Assembly (NCBI GenBank): GCA_963664365.1
Contig: OY761144.1
Location: 1-64,000 of the forward strand
Source of the DNA: VXRN01 sp963664365
Lineage (GTDB): Bacteria; Chloroflexota; Dehalococcoidia; Lucifugimonadales; UBA1123
DNA: 64,000 nucleotides
Reading direction: 5' to 3'
Position numbers and translations under genes: made by a program. Positions 27,101 to 34,448 of the stretch are shown here, piece by piece. The notes under the pieces were generated by a model that did no database searches, was not told the origin of the DNA, and saw only the letters and a list, made by a program, of their open reading frames with translations. Within the stretch, counting starts at the first letter, position 1, and every line of letters starts with the position of its first letter.

Positions 27101-30100
27101 ACGGTCGGCGCGGACGGCGGCTCCGACACGTCCGTCACGTTGATCGTCACCGCGATGGTGTCGTCTGCCGACGTGTCAGCCGTGCCGCTCGCGTTCTTGC
27201 CGTCGGTTACGTTCACCGTGACGCTGTACGTGGTCTTGGATTCGTAGTTCGGGACGTTGCCCGACTTGACCGTTATCTGTCCGGCGCTCGCGCCAATGTC
27301 GAAACTTCCGGCGTCCGTTCCGGTCAGGGAGTAGGTCAGGGTGTTGTAATTCGTGTCCGTGTCGGGGTCGGTAGCCGCGACCGCCGCGCCAATGTTCGTT
27401 CCCGCCGCCGAGTTCTCGGCGATGGACATGGACAGCGAGGTCGTGGTCGCGTTGAACTCCGGCGCCTCGTTCGCGTCGGTCACGTTGATAGTGACCGCCG
27501 TTGAGTCGTCGATGGACGTGTCCGCCGTGCCGTTGGCATCCTTGCCGTCGGTTACGTTTACCGTGACGCTGTACGAAGACTTGGCCTCGTAGTTCAGCGC
27601 GGCCTTGACCGTTATCTGTCCGGTGGATGTGGCAAAGTCGAAACTTCCCGCGTCCGTTCCGGTCAGAGAGTAGGTCAGGGCGTTGTACTTCGTGTCCGTG
27701 TCCTCGTCAGTGGCCGTGACCGCCGCGCCGACGTTCGTTCCCGCCGCCGAGTTCTCGGCGATGGATCGCGTGGTCGTGGTCGGCAACACCGGCGCCTCGT
27801 TCACGTCCGTCACGATGATGAGGATGCCGTGGGTGTAGTCCTGGAGGTTCCTGCTGAGGTTATTCTCCACGATGCGGAGGGTAAGGCTGTAGCTGGACTT
27901 GCTCTCGAAGTCCGGGATGTTGCCTGCCTTCACCTGTATCTGGGTGGACTGGTTCGTATTGTAGCCGGTGTTGTTGCTCGTCTTGAACTTGGAGCCGTCG
28001 GTCCCGCCCAGGGTGAAGCTCATCGGCCAGTAGTCCGTGGCGGTGACGTTGAACACCCCGCCCACGTTGCCGTTGGCCGCCGTGTTCTCGGCCAGGTAGA
28101 GGATGAATGCCGACCCTGACCAGTGGCCCGGCCCCTCGTCGGCGATCTGGGAGCGCACCTGCACCTCGTAGTCCGTACCGGCGGTCAGGCCGGTGATAGT
28201 CGCGCTCGTCGCGGTGCTGTTGGTGTTGTCGGCCATCTCCGTCCAGGAGCTTGTGCCGTGCGCCCGGTACCGCACGTCGTAGTCGTTTAGCGTGGTGCCG
28301 GTCATCGGGGTCGGCGCGATCCACGACACGTCCAGCGCCGTGGTCGGGTTGGTGGAGTTCTGCGCCAGCGTCGGCCTGTCCACGTTCGGCGCCCGGACGT
28401 CGCTCACGTTGATCCGGAGGTCGCCCCCCGCCGTCTTGCCTGCCACGGTGTACCGGAAGGTTCCGGTGTACTGCGTCTTGGTCTCGTAGTCCAGCGTCGT
28501 CCCGTCCTTCACCGTGATCTGGCCGGTGGAGGTGGAGATGTCGAAGTAGGTATTCGCGTCGCCGGTGAGCATGAAGCTGCTGCCGCCGGGGTTGCTCCCG
28601 CCCACGCTTCCCACCACCGTGTCCTTTGGCTTGTTCTCCTGGATGCTCAGACCGTGAGTGCAACTGTGCGACTTCACCCCCAGTCGGATCGAGTCGCTGA
28701 GGCCGCTGGGGTCGGTCGCCGTGTAGTGAACGTAGTACCAGTCCAGGGGCGGGTGCTTGAGGGTCATCACGGCGTAGCCACTGCTATTGATCGTGGTGCC
28801 GACCATATCGCTCGAACCCGCCGTGAAGGTCATCGTGTCCCCGTCGTCGTCCACGAAGTGGACGCTGTGGCCGCTGCTGGGAGCAAAGGTTGCGGAGCCG
28901 CTGTAGCAACTCATGCCGGGGTTGGTGTGATAGTGGGACCACAACTGCGCCAGCAGCTGGGACGAGTTGCTCTTGATGTTCGCGTACGGCGGATAGTTCC
29001 CGTTCGTGTCCGCCACCTGGAATCTGAGATTCGAGTGGGTGCCCTTGTTGGTGGCCGCCGCATTATACACGAATACCCGCTTGCTGAAGTCGCTCGTGGG
29101 CGTGCCGCTGATGGTGCGGGTCGAGGCGTTCCAGGACAGGCCCGGGGGCAGATCCAGCTTAGTGCTTTGGCCTGAGTTCACAAGCGAATAGACGATGTAG
29201 TCTGCGCCGGTTGCCGCGGGCAGCGTCACGTTGACCGCAACGCCCTGCTGCCAGTTCTGGTGTTGAGGGGTACTGACCCAGGAAAGTCCCGCCTGTGCCT
29301 GCGCGCCCTGAGCGCTGACGAGGCCCTCCGTCACCTCGATGCTGAACGACAGCATGGCGGTGTCCGTTCCGTCCGTGGCGGTGTAGCGGTAGGTGGCCTG
29401 GGTGGAAGTGGCCGTTGGAGCGCCGCTGATGGTGCGCGCCTCGGCGTCGAAGCTCAGGCCGTCGGGCAGCGCGGGCGTAAGCGAGTACGTCGTCGTCCCG
29501 TTGCCGCCCGTCGCGGCGGGCAACGTCAGGGTAAATATGGGCAGGTCCTTAATATAAGACTGGTCTGCCACGCTGGCGTCGCCGAAGGACAGAGGCTCCG
29601 TGCTGGTGGCCGGAGTCGTCGTAGATATGGGTGTGCTCGTGGCTACCGGCGGAGTCGTCGTAGCTATGGGTGTGCTCGTGGCTATGGGCGGTGTCGGATC
29701 GGGCGTGGGAGTCGGATCCGAAGGTACAAACGGCCCCGCCGCCGGTGAGTTGCGCCAGCCGCTGTCGCCGGCGGAGTTGCGGGCGCGGACGCCCACGATG
29801 TACGTCTTGCCGTTATCGACGCTGAAGGTGAGGCTGTTGGTGGGAATGTTCCTGTGACCGTCCACGGGAGCGTGCCAGCTAGACCCGCCGTCTGTGCTGT
29901 AGGTGACGTGGTAGCTCGTCGCGCCATCGACCGCGTCCCAGCTTGCCGTCAGGGAGCCGTCGGATCGCGACACGGACACAGATGACGGCGTGTTCGGCGG
30001 AGTCGGCTCAGGCGTGGGAGTCGGCTCAGGCGTGGGAGACGGCGTGGGAGTGGGAGTCGGCCTTACGAACGGCCCCGAGGCCGGCGAGTTGCGCCAGCTA

Positions 30101-30936
30101 CTGTCGCCGGCGGAGTTGCGGGCGCGAACGCCCACGATGTACGTCTTGCTGTTATCTACGCTGAAGGTGAGGCTGTTGGTGGGAATGTTCCTGTGACCGT
30201 CCACGGGAGCGTGCCAGCTAGACCCGCCGTCTGTGCTGTAGGTGACGTGGTAGCTCGTCGCGCCATCGACCGCGTCCCAGCTTGCGCTCAGGGAGCCGTC
30301 GGACCGCGACACCGACACTGAAGACGGCGTGGCCGGAGGCGACGGCTTGGGCGTGGGAGCCGGAGTTGGCTTGGGAGTGGGGGCCGGCGTCGGCTCAGGC
30401 GTGGGTTCGGGCGTCGGCTCAGGCGTGGGTTCGGGCGTCGGCTCAGGCGTGGGTTCGGGCGTCGGCTCGGGCGTTGGACTCGGAGTAGGCTCAGGCGTGG
30501 GAGTCGGTGTCGGAGGCGTGAAAGGCCCCGCGGACGATGAGTTGCGCCAACTGCTGTCTCCAGCGGAGTTGCGCGCGCGGACGCCCACGATGTAGGTCTT
30601 GCTGTTATCGACGCTAATGGAGATGCTTGTGCCGGAGTGATTTAGCGCGGCAAGGCTCCAGCTTGCCCCGCTGTCCGAACTGTAGGTGACGTGGTAGCTC
30701 GTCGCGCCTTCGACGGAGTCCCAGCTTGCGCTCAGGGAGCCGTCGGACCGCGACACGGACACAGAAGACGGCGTCTTGGGTACGGAAGCGTCGGCGAGAA
30801 CGATGCCGACTGACGCAAGCCAGAAGGCCGTCAGCAGAAGAAGCGCCGCGCCTATTGCGGCGAACAGCCGCCACGTGGGGGGCGCGCGTCGGACACGCTC
30901 CTGACAATAGGCCAGTTTCTTGAAAGTACGGGGCAT
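21157..30936 (-). CDS. Giant surface protein with cadherin-like and fibronectin type III repeats
   Basis: A 3,259-residue protein. A membrane-spanning signal (about 23-47) is followed by three FN3 domains separated by long PTPEPT linkers (to about 410). Next come two putative-Ig (He_PIG-like) domains with LPDGLSFDAEARTISGAPTA and GLSWNASTRTISGTP, then an alternating body of 13 cadherin-like modules and 9 FN3 modules (about 770-3030). Cadherin-like modules show AENSxAGTNVG, LSGTDAxxF and TGQIxVK and end in VTINVTDVNEPP. A Pro/Thr tail, one C-terminal membrane helix (about 3228-3247) and the basic end KRRLNKR follow. It is anchored at the C-terminus and reaches far from the cell; adhesion or predation-type contact is the likely role. 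Nearby paralogous blocks suggest expansion by duplication. Confidence 0.9.
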   Translation of the reverse strand: MPRTFKKLAYCQERVRRAPPTWRLFAAIGAALLLLTAFWLASVGIVLADASVPKTPSSVSVSRSDGSLSASWDSVEGATSYHVTYSSDSGASWSLAALNHSGTSISISVDNSKTYIVGVRARNSAGDSSWRNSSSAGPFTPPTPTPTPEPTPSPTPEPTPEPTPEPTPEPTPEPTPEPTPEPTPAPTPKPTPAPTPKPSPPATPSSVSVSRSDGSLSASWDAVDGATSYHVTYSTDGGSSWHAPVDGHRNIPTNSLTFSVDNSKTYIVGVRARNSAGDSSWRNSPASGPFVRPTPTPTPSPTPEPTPTPEPTPPNTPSSVSVSRSDGSLTASWDAVDGATSYHVTYSTDGGSSWHAPVDGHRNIPTNSLTFSVDNGKTYIVGVRARNSAGDSGWRNSPAAGPFVPSDPTPTPDPTPPIATSTPIATTTPPVATSTPISTTTPATSTEPLSFGDASVADQSYIKDLPIFTLTLPAATGGNGTTTYSLTPALPDGLSFDAEARTISGAPTATSTQATYRYTATDGTDTAMLSFSIEVTEGLVSAQGAQAQAGLSWVSTPQHQNWQQGVAVNVTLPAATGADYIVYSLVNSGQSTKLDLPPGLSWNASTRTISGTPTSDFSKRVFVYNAAATNKGTHSNLRFQVADTNGNYPPYANIKSNSSQLLAQLWSHYHTNPGMSCYSGSATFAPSSGHSVHFVDDDGDTMTFTAGSSDMVGTTINSSGYAVMTLKHPPLDWYYVHYTATDPSGLSDSIRLGVKSHSCTHGLSIQENKPKDTVVGSVGGSNPGGSSFMLTGDANTYFDISTSTGQITVKDGTTLDYETKTQYTGTFRYTVAGKTAGGDLRINVSDVRAPNVDRPTLAQNSTNPTTALDVSWIAPTPMTGTTLNDYDVRYRAHGTSSWTEMADNTNSTATSATITGLTAGTDYEVQVRSQIADEGPGHWSGSAFILYLAENTAANGNVGGVFNVTATDYWPMSFTLGGTDGSKFKTSNNTGYNTNQSTQIQVKAGNIPDFESKSSYSLTLRIVENNLSRNLQDYTHGILIIVTDVNEAPVLPTTTTRSIAENSAAGTNVGAAVTATDEDTDTKYNALTYSLTGTDAGSFDFATSTGQITVKAALNYEAKSSYSVTVNVTDGKDANGTADTSIDDSTAVTINVTDANEAPEFNATTTSLSMSIAENSAAGTNIGAAVAATDPDTDTNYNTLTYSLTGTDAGSFDIGASAGQITVKSGNVPNYESKTTYSVTVNVTDGKNASGTADTSADDTIAVTINVTDVSEPPSAPTVTVAPDSTTPTTKISVSWTAPSMTGKPAITDYDVQYRKAGDSTWSSHSFTGTGTNTTLTGLTTAKSYEVQVRATNDEGTSAWSNSGSAITDANAVTRSVAENSPAGTNVGAPVTATATSSYTLTHSLSGTDAGKFTIESDSGQIKVKSGTSLDYETKTSYGVTVTVAAAQAQVQSQGFSLDPNAPGSYTVPVTINVTDVNEVPTFDDGATTTRSVAENSAAGTNVGAAVASSDVDGDALTYSLSGTDAAKFNITASTGQITVKAGNIPNYEAKTAYNVTVNVTDGKNANGTADTAIDDTIGVTINVTDVHEPPVKMSAPTVSVNSATPTTKLNVSWTKLSGSQMSGKPAVTAQGLRYRVVGGSTWTSSWSLSSTVESTTIISLTPGKTYEVQVASRNDEGDSAWSDSGTAITEAGGVTRSVDENSAAGANVGAPVTATSNPNNYNFTHSLSGTDAGKFTIVSSSGQIKVKAGTSLNYESGKTSYSVIVTVRAAAKSQGANAQSLDPNAPGDYVVPVTINVIDVHEPPPPPDTPTVWQHSPKPKTELDVSWTALTSAQMSGKPAVTDYDIRYKKTATSTWSDWTHNGTSTAARLTGLTEGTSYEVQVKAKNDEGWSGWSTSGSATTQDKNVHADFPTATATRSIAENSAAGTNVGAPVTGNDTEGHTLYYSLSGTDGGKFDVATTTGQIKVKAALDYESKTTYSVVVQVSDRKDTNDNPDTVIDDTIEVTINVTDVNEPPAKPAAPTVSANSTTPKTKLDVSWTAPDMTGKPAITDYDVQYRLSGGSTWTDASFTGTGTNTTLANLTNGKSYEVQVRATNVEGTGEWSNSGMAVTMAGGVTRSIEENSPAGTNVGAAVTATSTNTSYDYTHALSGTDAASFTIVSSSGQIKVKSGTVLDYESGKTAYSVIVTVTAASAGASAQSLDPNAPGDYVVPVTINVTDVNETPEFTDGDSKTLSIAENSAAGTNIGSPLTATDADKDVLTYSLSGTDASKFDVGSGTGQIQVKSALDYEAKTSYSVTVNVTDSEDDSGNPDTSIDDTISVTINVTDVDEPPAAPDGPTMRQNSDSPTSKVNVSWTAPDMTGKPPITDYDLRYKKTASSTWSVLQHDGTGTSVTLTGLTRGTRYEAQVRATNDEGTSDWSTSGSVRTLDRKTASLSVPENSPAGTAVTGSLPAIDSEGHTLAYAITSDVVIGQVSTSTSTTTQQHNEFTINSSTGQITVNSGANLNYESAHGHSITVTASHANNQHDNHEIMNAVITVTIDITDANEPPPAPDAPDVRRSTSSPHSVLNVSWTAPDMTGKPAITDYDVQYRASGDSDWTDHSFTGTGTATTLSSLYVDTTYEVRVRASNDEGTGPWSAPGSATTDKLVPSVNRDPSFSGSTSLSVAENSPAGTSVGSVTATDADGDTLTYSLGGSDAGSFTIDSATGQISVNSGVNLDYESKTTYSVSVGVSDKLDSDGNADNVIDDTASVTISVTDVSEPPSAPSAPSVSQNSGSRQTSLNVSWNAPDMTGKPAISDYDVRYKKSGDSGWTSHGHSGATTNTSLSGLTSGTAYEVQVKARNADGASAWSASGTGSTAAVTVTKTDDSPKTPVVTGMVTDSRSDSGSSTNGAPSFDPVDALSVAENSPSGTNVGDPVTATDPDGDSLRYTLSGADAVAFTIDSATGQISVNSGANLDYESKTSYSVLVGVSDKTDSDGNADNVIDATVSVTINVTDVNEPPSTPSAPSVTRNSGSPQTALYASWKSPDVSGKPAISDYDVRYRKSGESAWSDYGFSGSGTATALTGLDAGADYEVQVRATNDEGTSDWSSSGKGSTDSAPTPTPTSAPTPTPTPIATPVAIQATAPSPTAAPTATPTPSPTLTPAPTPTPTATATPTPTPTGDDSAVRQRTRRAPGGPSATPTSTPEPTPTPTPEPTPTPTPTPGESPTSVLGAGFAPTILGCDCVWQGILAGNFLGVLLLLIAYLVKRRLNKRSSSI

Positions 30937-31020
30937 TCCAACATCTCCATCTATCGCTGGCCGGGAGTATCGACCCCGACCAACGCGCGGGCCGCGCGAT
31001 GCGGCCCTGCCACAATGCCG

Positions 31021-31251
31021 CTATTTCAGCTCGATCTCGAGGGGGTTGGCGGAGTCGCTCTCGACGCTGCCCTTCATGACCTGGAAGCCCACCAAGGCTC
31101 CCAGTGAGAGGTACTCGGATCCCTGAGCCTGGTACACCACCAGCGCCGCGATACCGATCAGAACCGCGATCACCGCCATGGTCGTCCAGAAGGTCTTCTT
31201 TCCGGCGCTCGAAATGATTCCCGTGAATGCGCCTGTCAGCGTTCCTACCAT
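31021..31251 (-). CDS. Small single-pass membrane protein (paralogue 1)
   Basis: A 76-residue protein of unknown function: short N-terminus (VGTLTGAFTGIISSAGKKTF), one membrane helix (about 25-44, TMAVIAVLIGIAALVVY) and a conserved tail LVGFQVMKGSVESDSANPLE. It is about 70% identical to the product of 31669-31887. ATG 31251 is chosen since GGGGGAG lies 6-7 nt ahead; the ATG at 31266 overlaps that ribosome site. It precedes the giant surface gene on the same strand, with its own promoter at 31333-31361. Confidence 0.7.
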   Translation of the reverse strand: MVGTLTGAFTGIISSAGKKTFWTTMAVIAVLIGIAALVVYQAQGSEYLSLGALVGFQVMKGSVESDSANPLEIELK

Positions 31252-31332
31252 TTGTTTCTCCCCCATCTGTTGCGCTCTGCGAATCCTGAAGGTTTCAACG
31301 ACCCGCTATCACAATGTTTGCTGTTGGCATGT

Positions 31333-31361
31333 ACTATACGCCATAATCGTTGACGTTGCAA
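31333..31361 (-). promoter_or_regulatory. Sigma70-type promoter of paralogue 1
   Basis: On the minus strand, TTGCAA (31361-31356), a 17-bp spacer and TATAGT (31338-31333). The same boxes and spacing occur before paralogue 2. It would drive 31021-31251 and perhaps the giant gene. Confidence 0.75.
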
Positions 31362-31583
31362 TAGGTGATTGGGCTATTCTTTCAAAATCCAACGGTTTCG
31401 GGCAGATTTCATTTGGCATTGCGGTCAGAGATACGCGATAACGGGACTACAACACGCGCCTTATGCCAGCATAGAGACCGACTTCACCACTTTTCCGAAT
31501 CTTGTGAGTATTACACTATCCCGAAATCTCTCCGTGCCGTAGGGGCAACCCTCGTGGTTGCCCTATGTTCCTTAAATAGAAAA
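31362..31583. other. Non-coding gap, duplicated upstream sequence and a REP-like palindrome
   Basis: About 150 bp (31370-31520) resemble 31990-32130 upstream of paralogue 2, so gene, promoter and upstream DNA were copied together. At 31538-31565 lies a GTAGGGGCAACC / GGTTGCCC palindrome of the type scattered through this window. No gene seen. Confidence 0.6.
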
Positions 31584-31620
31584 CGGCGTGTCCACTTCCC
31601 CTAAGCGGGCGGACACGCCG
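31584..31620 (-). terminator. Rho-independent terminator after paralogue 2
   Basis: Perfect 10-bp stem CGGCGTGTCC (31584-31593) with GGACACGCCG (31611-31620); read on the minus strand it is followed by GTTTTCTATTT. Lies 49 bp past the stop of 31669-31887. Confidence 0.8.
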
Positions 31621-31668
31621 CAAATGCTTTTCGATGGATCGCAGAAGGCGGGATCGACCGCCGCGCCG

Positions 31669-31887
31669 CTACTTCAACTCGAACTTGAGCTGGCTGGCTG
31701 CGTCGCTCTCGACGCTGCCCCTCATGACCTGGAAGCCCAGCAGAGCGAACAGCGGAAGGTAGTCGGAGCCTTGCGCCTGGTACACAACCAGGGCCGCGAT
31801 CCCGATCAGGACCGCCATCACCGCCGCCATCGTCCAGAAGGTCTTCTTTCCGGCGCTGGAAAAGATTCCCGTGAAGGCGCTTGCCAT
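31669..31887 (-). CDS. Small single-pass membrane protein (paralogue 2)
   Basis: A 72-residue relative of 31021-31251, sharing FTGIxSSAGKKTFWT, the membrane helix AVLIGIAALVVYQAQGS and the tail GFQVMRGSVESDA. ATG 31887 follows GGGGGAGAAGCAAA; the upstream ATG at 31947 lies before the predicted transcription start (about 31943) and is rejected. Promoter and terminator are both visible, so this is a single-gene transcript. Function unknown; tight conservation of the tail suggests an interaction surface. Confidence 0.7.
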   Translation of the reverse strand: MASAFTGIFSSAGKKTFWTMAAVMAVLIGIAALVVYQAQGSDYLPLFALLGFQVMRGSVESDAASQLKFELK

Positions 31888-31949
31888 TTTGCTTCTCCCC
31901 CAATTGCGGTGTGCGGAACTCGCTGCCGCAATACTTGTTGATGGCATAG

Positions 31950-31978
31950 ACTATACACGGCAACGATTAGCATTGCAA
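31950..31978 (-). promoter_or_regulatory. Sigma70-type promoter of paralogue 2
   Basis: Minus strand TTGCAA (31978-31973), 17-bp spacer, TATAGT (31955-31950). Same boxes as at 31333-31361. Confidence 0.78.
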
Positions 31979-32358
31979 TAGGTGTTGACACTATTCTTGA
32001 AATCCCCAACAGTTTTTCGGCGTCGTCATACAGCCTTTCGGTCAGATAGACGGGACAGTCCAGCTAAGACCCACGCCTGACGCCAGCATCATGAATTCTT
32101 TCACCACTTTCACGAATCTTTTGAGTATTTATAGTATGTGCGAATCTCCCACGCCCCGCCGTCCGACCCATGCCGTTGTCCCGGCCATCCTGCCCCATAG
32201 TTCCCAAGTCAACCGGATGCGAACCTGTGTCAGTGTGGTAACTTCCCCCGATCCGACCCAACCCCCACAATCAGCGAAATCATCCCAATCACAAAAATCA
32301 CAGTTCAGACACCTCCACCAAAAACTATCCACTATCCACTATCCACTAAATTCACCCC
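31979..32358. other. Non-coding gap with duplicated and dispersed repeats
   Basis: The left part repeats the upstream region of paralogue 1. At 32274-32318 is a dispersed element (read on the minus strand: GTCTGAACTGTGATTTTTG) that has a second copy inside the coding sequence at 32640-32695. At 32326-32350 there are three tandem copies of ACTATCC. No gene supported. Confidence 0.6.
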
Positions 32359-32388
32359 TTGACATCCTCAGACCCTATGCTCTAAACT
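32359..32388 (+). promoter_or_regulatory. Promoter with consensus -35 TTGACA
   Basis: TTGACA at 32359-32364, 18-bp spacer, TAAACT at 32383-32388. The predicted start of transcription (about 32395) coincides with the ATG at 32396, pointing to a leaderless or nearly leaderless mRNA. Confidence 0.6.
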
Positions 32389-32389
32389 T

Positions 32390-33382
32390 ATGTTCATGCA
32401 GTCCGAAATACATACAGCCACCATCAACCCGGTCTTCGCCGGACACGCCGCCCAGCATCTTCAGGATGCCACCGGCGGAATCCAGCGCGTCCTCGACAAC
32501 CTCCTAGAAATCGCCAAGGGAAAAGACCCCGAAGCCAACACCTACGACCGCATCAGGGCAACCAAGGTCCTATACGACCGAGGCTTCGGCAAAGTCGCCA
32601 AGATTCGGCACTGCGCCCCATCTCCCGAATCGAGTCAATCCCCAAAATCAGAGAAATCCGATGAACAGACGAATCACAGTTCAGACGCCGCCGCATCCAA
32701 CCGGCCCGTCGCCAAGCTCGAAGAGAAGCTCGACGACGCCCTCGGCCCGCCGCAGGCCCCCGTCAGGCTGCACAACCCCAACAAACTGCCCCACGACCCC
32801 AACCATGTGCCCGACCTCGTTCACGAGGCGCAATACTACATCCTCGAAATCACCAACTACGGAGCCGAACTCGCCTCCATCCTGGCCTACATCCACGAAC
32901 CCGACCCCGAAGACACGTCCGTCAAGCCCTGCCACCGCATCACCGCCGGCCAGATGATACTCGACCGTGTCCTCGGCGCGGTCGCGGACCTCCAAACCCC
33001 TCCTGACCACAACCAAGACCCCGCATTCGACGCCGACTGGGCCCTCAAACACCCCGCCGAGATCGACCCCACCCTCTCCCTCGAAGAGATCATCGAGGCC
33101 GACGACTTCGCTCGCCAGTACCTTGAAAGCTTTCGGAAAGGGCGCGAGGAGTTCGAGCGAGAATACGGAGACCGCGAAGACACTGGCCCCTGCGGGGAAT
33201 GTTCCGGTGATGACGACCCGTGCGAGTACCATACCATGGTCAATGAATTCTCCAAGTCGGAAGAAGAGATACTCGAGACCATGCGCGGCATGAGAAACAT
33301 CGACCTATTCGGCGACCGCTCCTACTTCGACGAAAACGGCCTCTTCCGCCTCCACCCCCCGGACCACATCGACGACTCCTAG
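32390..33382 (+). CDS. Hypothetical acidic cytoplasmic protein
   Basis: A 330-residue protein not recognised. Two related helical stretches, YDRIRATKVLYDRGFGKVA (about 52-70) and HRITAGQMILDRVLGAVADL (about 184-203), suggest an internal repeat. Between them is a Ser/Pro/Gln-rich linker (about 82-110) whose DNA contains a copy of a dispersed repeat. The C-terminal third is very acidic and has CGECSGDDDPCEYH (about 267-280), a possible metal-binding knuckle. No signal peptide. ATG 32390 or 32396 may be used; no Shine-Dalgarno is seen, in line with a leaderless mRNA. Confidence 0.6.
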   Translation: MFMQSEIHTATINPVFAGHAAQHLQDATGGIQRVLDNLLEIAKGKDPEANTYDRIRATKVLYDRGFGKVAKIRHCAPSPESSQSPKSEKSDEQTNHSSDAAASNRPVAKLEEKLDDALGPPQAPVRLHNPNKLPHDPNHVPDLVHEAQYYILEITNYGAELASILAYIHEPDPEDTSVKPCHRITAGQMILDRVLGAVADLQTPPDHNQDPAFDADWALKHPAEIDPTLSLEEIIEADDFARQYLESFRKGREEFEREYGDREDTGPCGECSGDDDPCEYHTMVNEFSKSEEEILETMRGMRNIDLFGDRSYFDENGLFRLHPPDHIDDS

Positions 33383-33686
33383 AAAAAATCCCCTCTCCCC
33401 CACTTGGGAGCGCGGGCGTCCCGCCCGCCGGACTTGGGCATCGAGCAATCCATATCCCTTTGTGTCCTTGCGCCATTGCGTTATATTTGACGCCTACCAA
33501 TCTGACACAGGCTCCGAGATGCAAGGCCCCTTGACGCCCACACCCGCCGCCACTCCGTAGGGGCAGCCGCGACGGTTGCCCCTTGCTCATTAATTTGCCC
33601 CTGGTTCATCTTGCCCCTTAATTAAGGAGAGACCGAGTGCGACCGGACCGGATTCCGGGTTTCTTTTCAGGCTACATCGGTTGCTC
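33383..33686. other. Non-coding gap with REP-like repeats
   Basis: Contains an inverted GCGGGCGTCCCGCCCG stretch (33413-33428), CGCCTACCAATCTGACACAGG (33493-33512; related copies at about 35408 and 35614) and a GTAGGGGCAGCC / GGTTGCCCC palindrome (33558-33583). No gene seen. Confidence 0.55.
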
Positions 33687-33715
33687 TTGACAACTGATGC
33701 AAATGCCTGTAAACT
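33687..33715 (+). promoter_or_regulatory. Promoter of the MarR-family gene
   Basis: TTGACA at 33687-33692, 17-bp spacer, TAAACT at 33710-33715, 36 bp before ATG 33752. Same box pair as at 32359-32388. Confidence 0.75.
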
Positions 33716-33751
33716 ACTTGCAACAGGTCAATCAGGAGCCAGGAGTTAGCT

Positions 33752-34408
33752 ATGAACCGCGCCATACCCCATATATCCAAGCGAAGGAACGGCGCCGCGC
33801 CCCCGGATGCCGCGCCGACAAACGGTCATGCGAAGAATGGCGCGAGCGTCCAAAGCTGGTACAATACGCCGCAAGCGGCAGAGCCTCACGCCATACGCGC
33901 CCCGGGGCGGTTGCCGGCGGAAGCGGAGACACACAGTCCCCGCTTCCTTCTACGAGGAGCGACAGACATGCAGACGCATCCGGAAGACTTGGACACTTAT
34001 GTGGACGGCCTGGCGAACGCCGTGTACAAGGGGATGGAGGACGAAGTCGGACCCTATGGGCTGTCCCCGCTGGAGTTCAATCTCCTCAGAGCCTGCATGA
34101 GGCAGGATGAGTGTACCGCCACTCAACTGGCGGAGATTCTGCCCGTGGACGCTTCCCGCATAAGCCGTGTGGTCACCAAGCTGGTGGATTCCGGACTGCT
34201 CCGCAGGCGGCGGCTGCGAAACGACCGCCGAATCGTCATGCTCAGACTGACCGACGCGGGCAATGAGTTGACCTCGCAGATAGACCGGCGCTTGAAGGTG
34301 TACGACGCCAAGCTCACCGAGGGCGTTACCGAGGATGAGATGAGCGGCTTCGTCACCACCACCTCCAAGATCCTCGCCAACCACGCCGCGCTGTTACATT
34401 CCAACTAG
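33752..34408 (+). CDS. MarR-family transcriptional regulator
   Basis: A 218-residue protein whose C-terminal 140 residues form a MarR winged helix: LSPLEFNLLRACMRQDECTA (helices 1-2), QLAEILPVDASRISRVVTKL (recognition helix region, about 126-145), LLRRRRLRNDRRIVML (wing, about 150-165) and LTDAGNEL. Residues 1-72 are an unusual disordered Ala/Pro-rich extension. ATG 33752 has AGGAG at a 6-nt spacing; a second ATG at 33968, also with GAGGAG upstream, would give a standard-length 146-residue MarR protein, so two products are possible. Ligand unknown. Confidence 0.88.
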   Translation: MNRAIPHISKRRNGAAPPDAAPTNGHAKNGASVQSWYNTPQAAEPHAIRAPGRLPAEAETHSPRFLLRGATDMQTHPEDLDTYVDGLANAVYKGMEDEVGPYGLSPLEFNLLRACMRQDECTATQLAEILPVDASRISRVVTKLVDSGLLRRRRLRNDRRIVMLRLTDAGNELTSQIDRRLKVYDAKLTEGVTEDEMSGFVTTTSKILANHAALLHSN

Positions 34409-34448
34409 CCGCAAGGGGCGCATCCCCCGCGAACGCGGGGGGACAGAA

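Noticed and set aside
30989..31007. GGGCCGC/GCGGCCC hairpin as a terminator between the small membrane gene and the giant gene
   Set aside because: No T-run follows on the minus strand and it would cut off the giant gene from the only clear promoter; left as an uncertain stem-loop.
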